A program made the translations under genes and the position numbers. Below the pieces are notes generated by a model, which was given only the letters and a program-made list of their open reading frames with translations, searched no databases and was not told the DNA's origin. A stretch of DNA of 64,000 nucleotides from Nocardiopsis sp. CNR-923. Its GTDB lineage: Bacteria; Actinomycetota; Actinomycetes; Streptosporangiales; Streptosporangiaceae. This document shows positions 62,425 through 64,000 of the stretch, piece after piece; positions within the stretch are counted from its first letter, which is position 1; every line of letters begins with the position of its first letter. Location: NCBI RefSeq assembly GCF_001942255.1, contig NZ_MKKC01000109.1:1-64000 (forward strand). The letters are read 5' to 3'.

Positions 62425-64000
62425 TCAGGATGCGCTCAGGACGCTCCGGCGACGGTCGGCGCCGTGGCGGCGCCCCTCCTCGAACTCCGCGTCGGCCACA
62501 GCGTCGCCCAGCGCCGCGCGCACGTGTCCCAGCACACGGTCGACGTCGCCGCGCTCGGCCTCGGGCAGAGGCGCGCCCACCGACTCCCTGAGCGCCGTGG
62601 CGGTCCCGAGCAGGTGGGCGGCCCGCCGGTGCTCTCCGGCGAGCGCCCGTGCGCCGGAGAGGCCCTCCAGGGCCAGCGCCACGGCCCGGGGGTCCCCCGT
62701 CGTCCGCGCGGTCTCCAACCCGAGGGTGTGCAGCCGTTCCGCCTCCCCGGCGTCGCCGCGCAGCTCCGCGACGAACCCGAGCTCCGCGTAGGTCAGCGCC
62801 GCGCCGAAGTGCGAGCGCATCCGCAGGTGCCAGTCCAGCCAGTCCCGCAGGTACCGCTCCGCGGTGTCCAGGTCGCCGCGCCTGCGCGCGGTCAGCGCCA
62901 GCCCCAGTTCGGCGGACTCCTGACCGACCACGTGCCCCTGCTCGACGGCCAGTCGGCGGGCGCGCCCGTGCAGCGCGTCGCTGCGGTCGTGGTCGCCCTG
63001 GAGGAGCGCGATCCGGCCCAGCAGTGTGAGCCGCTCACCGGCCTCGGTCCACAGGCCCAGCCCCTCGGCCGTGCGCAACGCCTCGCGGTGGTGGCGCGCA
63101 GCGGCCTCGTGGTCGCCGCGAACCTCGGCGTGGTCGCCGAGGAGCTGCCCGGCGAGCACCTGGCCCCAGCCGTCGCCCACCTCAGTGAACAGGTCCATGC
63201 TCCGCTCCGCCGACGCGCGCACCGCGGCCAGGTCGCTCCTGCCCTGCGCGGCGCGCGCGAGTGTGGCCGACACCGCCGCCTCGCCCCACCGGTCCCCACG
63301 GGCACGGAAGGTTCCCAGCAGCCGTCGCGCGGCGGCCTCGCTTCCCTCGCCGCCGCCGAACCCCAGGAGCGAGTGGGCGAGGAACCACTCCGCGTGCGCG
63401 GCCGCGTCCGCGTCGGCGGGGTCGTCCCAGACGGGCGCCCCCGGCCGGGGGCCCGGGGCCGTTCCCAGACCGTGGGCGAGGGCGTCGCGCCAGGTCGCCG
63501 CCGTGTACCGGGCAGCGCTTTCTCCGGGCCGCTCGGCGAGGTCCAGGACGGCGGACAGCGACCGGGTTCCCTCACCGAGTCGACCGCGCAGCGTCCAGTA
63601 CCAGGCGAGCGCGTTGACCAGCCGCAAGGCTTGCGACGAGGCCCCCGTGCGCACCGCGTGGTCCAGCGCGGCGCGCAGGTTGGCGCCCTCGGTGTCCAGG
63701 CGCTGGAGCCACTCCCGCTGACCCGGCGTCCGCAGATGGGGGTCGGCCCGCTCCGCCAGGTCGGCGTGGTGGCGCAGATGGCGGTCGCGCGTGGAGTCCT
63801 CCTCGCCGGCCTCCCGGAGCCGTTCGGCCCCGTAGGCGGCCACGGACTCCAGCAGCCGGTAGCGCGGCCGGGGTTCGTGCGCGGGCACGGTCACCATGGA
63901 GCGGTCGACCAGATCCGCCAGCACGTCCGGCACCGCTTCGGCCGGGACGTCCGGATCCGAGCAGACCTCCCGTGCCGCCTCCAATGAGCACCCGTCGGCG
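62425..64000 (-). CDS. AfsR/LuxR-like NB-ARC regulator, C-terminal TPR part
   Basis: Partial; the gene begins beyond the right edge. Visible are the end of a nucleotide-binding/winged-helix region (LADLVDRSMVTVPAHEPRPR, YRLLESVAAYGAERLREAGE, typical after NB-ARC in AfsR/MalT-like proteins) and about 400 residues of TPR-like helical repeats (LRLVNALAWYWTLRGRLGEG; LTLLGRIALLQGDHDRSDAL). The whole protein is probably 900-1000 aa, acting as a STAND-type transcriptional regulator. The target and the N-terminal effector domain (SARP or none) are outside the window. Confidence 0.85.
   Translation of the reverse strand, partial: ADGCSLEAAREVCSDPDVPAEAVPDVLADLVDRSMVTVPAHEPRPRYRLLESVAAYGAERLREAGEEDSTRDRHLRHHADLAERADPHLRTPGQREWLQRLDTEGANLRAALDHAVRTGASSQALRLVNALAWYWTLRGRLGEGTRSLSAVLDLAERPGESAARYTAATWRDALAHGLGTAPGPRPGAPVWDDPADADAAAHAEWFLAHSLLGFGGGEGSEAAARRLLGTFRARGDRWGEAAVSATLARAAQGRSDLAAVRASAERSMDLFTEVGDGWGQVLAGQLLGDHAEVRGDHEAAARHHREALRTAEGLGLWTEAGERLTLLGRIALLQGDHDRSDALHGRARRLAVEQGHVVGQESAELGLALTARRRGDLDTAERYLRDWLDWHLRMRSHFGAALTYAELGFVAELRGDAGEAERLHTLGLETARTTGDPRAVALALEGLSGARALAGEHRRAAHLLGTATALRESVGAPLPEAERGDVDRVLGHVRAALGDAVADAEFEEGRRHGADRRRSVLSAS

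Overview
The window is high-GC actinomycete DNA. Chaplins, a ClpP3/ClpP4 pair with a PopR-type regulator, an Mrp antiporter with fused A and B subunits, an MFS-dTMP kinase fusion and DUF397 point to a Nocardiopsis-like member of the Streptosporangiales. The genus is inferred from gene content only.

Layout. 0-2 kb: IS5-type transposase tail and a serine integrase. 2-5 kb: an orphan sensor kinase, then a MoaD-like protein paired with a BNR-repeat protein. 5-11 kb: a TetR regulator and a valine-catabolic operon (mmsA, acyl-CoA dehydrogenase, 3-hydroxyisobutyryl-CoA hydrolase, mmsB). 11.7-15.3 kb: the methylcitrate operon prpDBC on the other strand. Valine breakdown ends in propionyl-CoA, which the methylcitrate cycle consumes, so the two convergent operons form one route. 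15.4-19.1 kb: a UTRA regulator with DUF397, a one-spacer CRISPR remnant, a broken RelE-type toxin-antitoxin pair, and two truncated genes abutting head to head. 19.2-28.6 kb: two roadblock-like paralogues, a CapA-type phosphatase, an ScfR-type regulator, an MFS/ArsR pair and a GAF regulator-aldehyde dehydrogenase-DUF779 cassette. 28.7-35.5 kb: an mrp operon. 35.7-38.9 kb: MarR, clpP3-clpP4, popR and GlsB. 39-42.8 kb: an EamA transporter, a decayed quinone reductase, TetR, then a scar of gene fragments ending in an integrase tail beside tRNA-Leu. 42.9-48 kb: an M20 peptidase and a cell-surface cluster with a five-domain chaplin. 48-57.5 kb: topA, an MFS-dTMP kinase fusion, a RibD/DHFR-like gene, holB and a secreted tripeptidyl-peptidase-like hydrolase. 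57.6-64 kb: tRNA-Thr with an integrase remnant, an exonuclease, a gene under a probable LexA box, a membrane-anchored sigma-like protein, a flavin/PNPOx protein and the tail of an AfsR/LuxR-like TPR regulator.

Sequence quality. About 20 genes are split by single-base frameshifts. Nearly all are repaired by restoring one base in a 2-3 nt run, and lengths then return to multiples of three. One lies in the dTMP kinase domain, which should be essential, so most are probably sequencing or assembly deletions rather than real pseudogenes. Genuine decay is seen at about 18.27 kb, 40.2 kb, 42.03 kb and 57.7 kb, where sequence is missing rather than shifted.

Most novel-looking signals: two tandem copies of a hairpin with an identical 25-nt loop and compensated stem changes upstream of topA; the five-domain chaplin in which only the first domain keeps its cysteines; an ECF-sigma-like protein with a membrane anchor and no region 4; and a long charged helical tail on MrpC.
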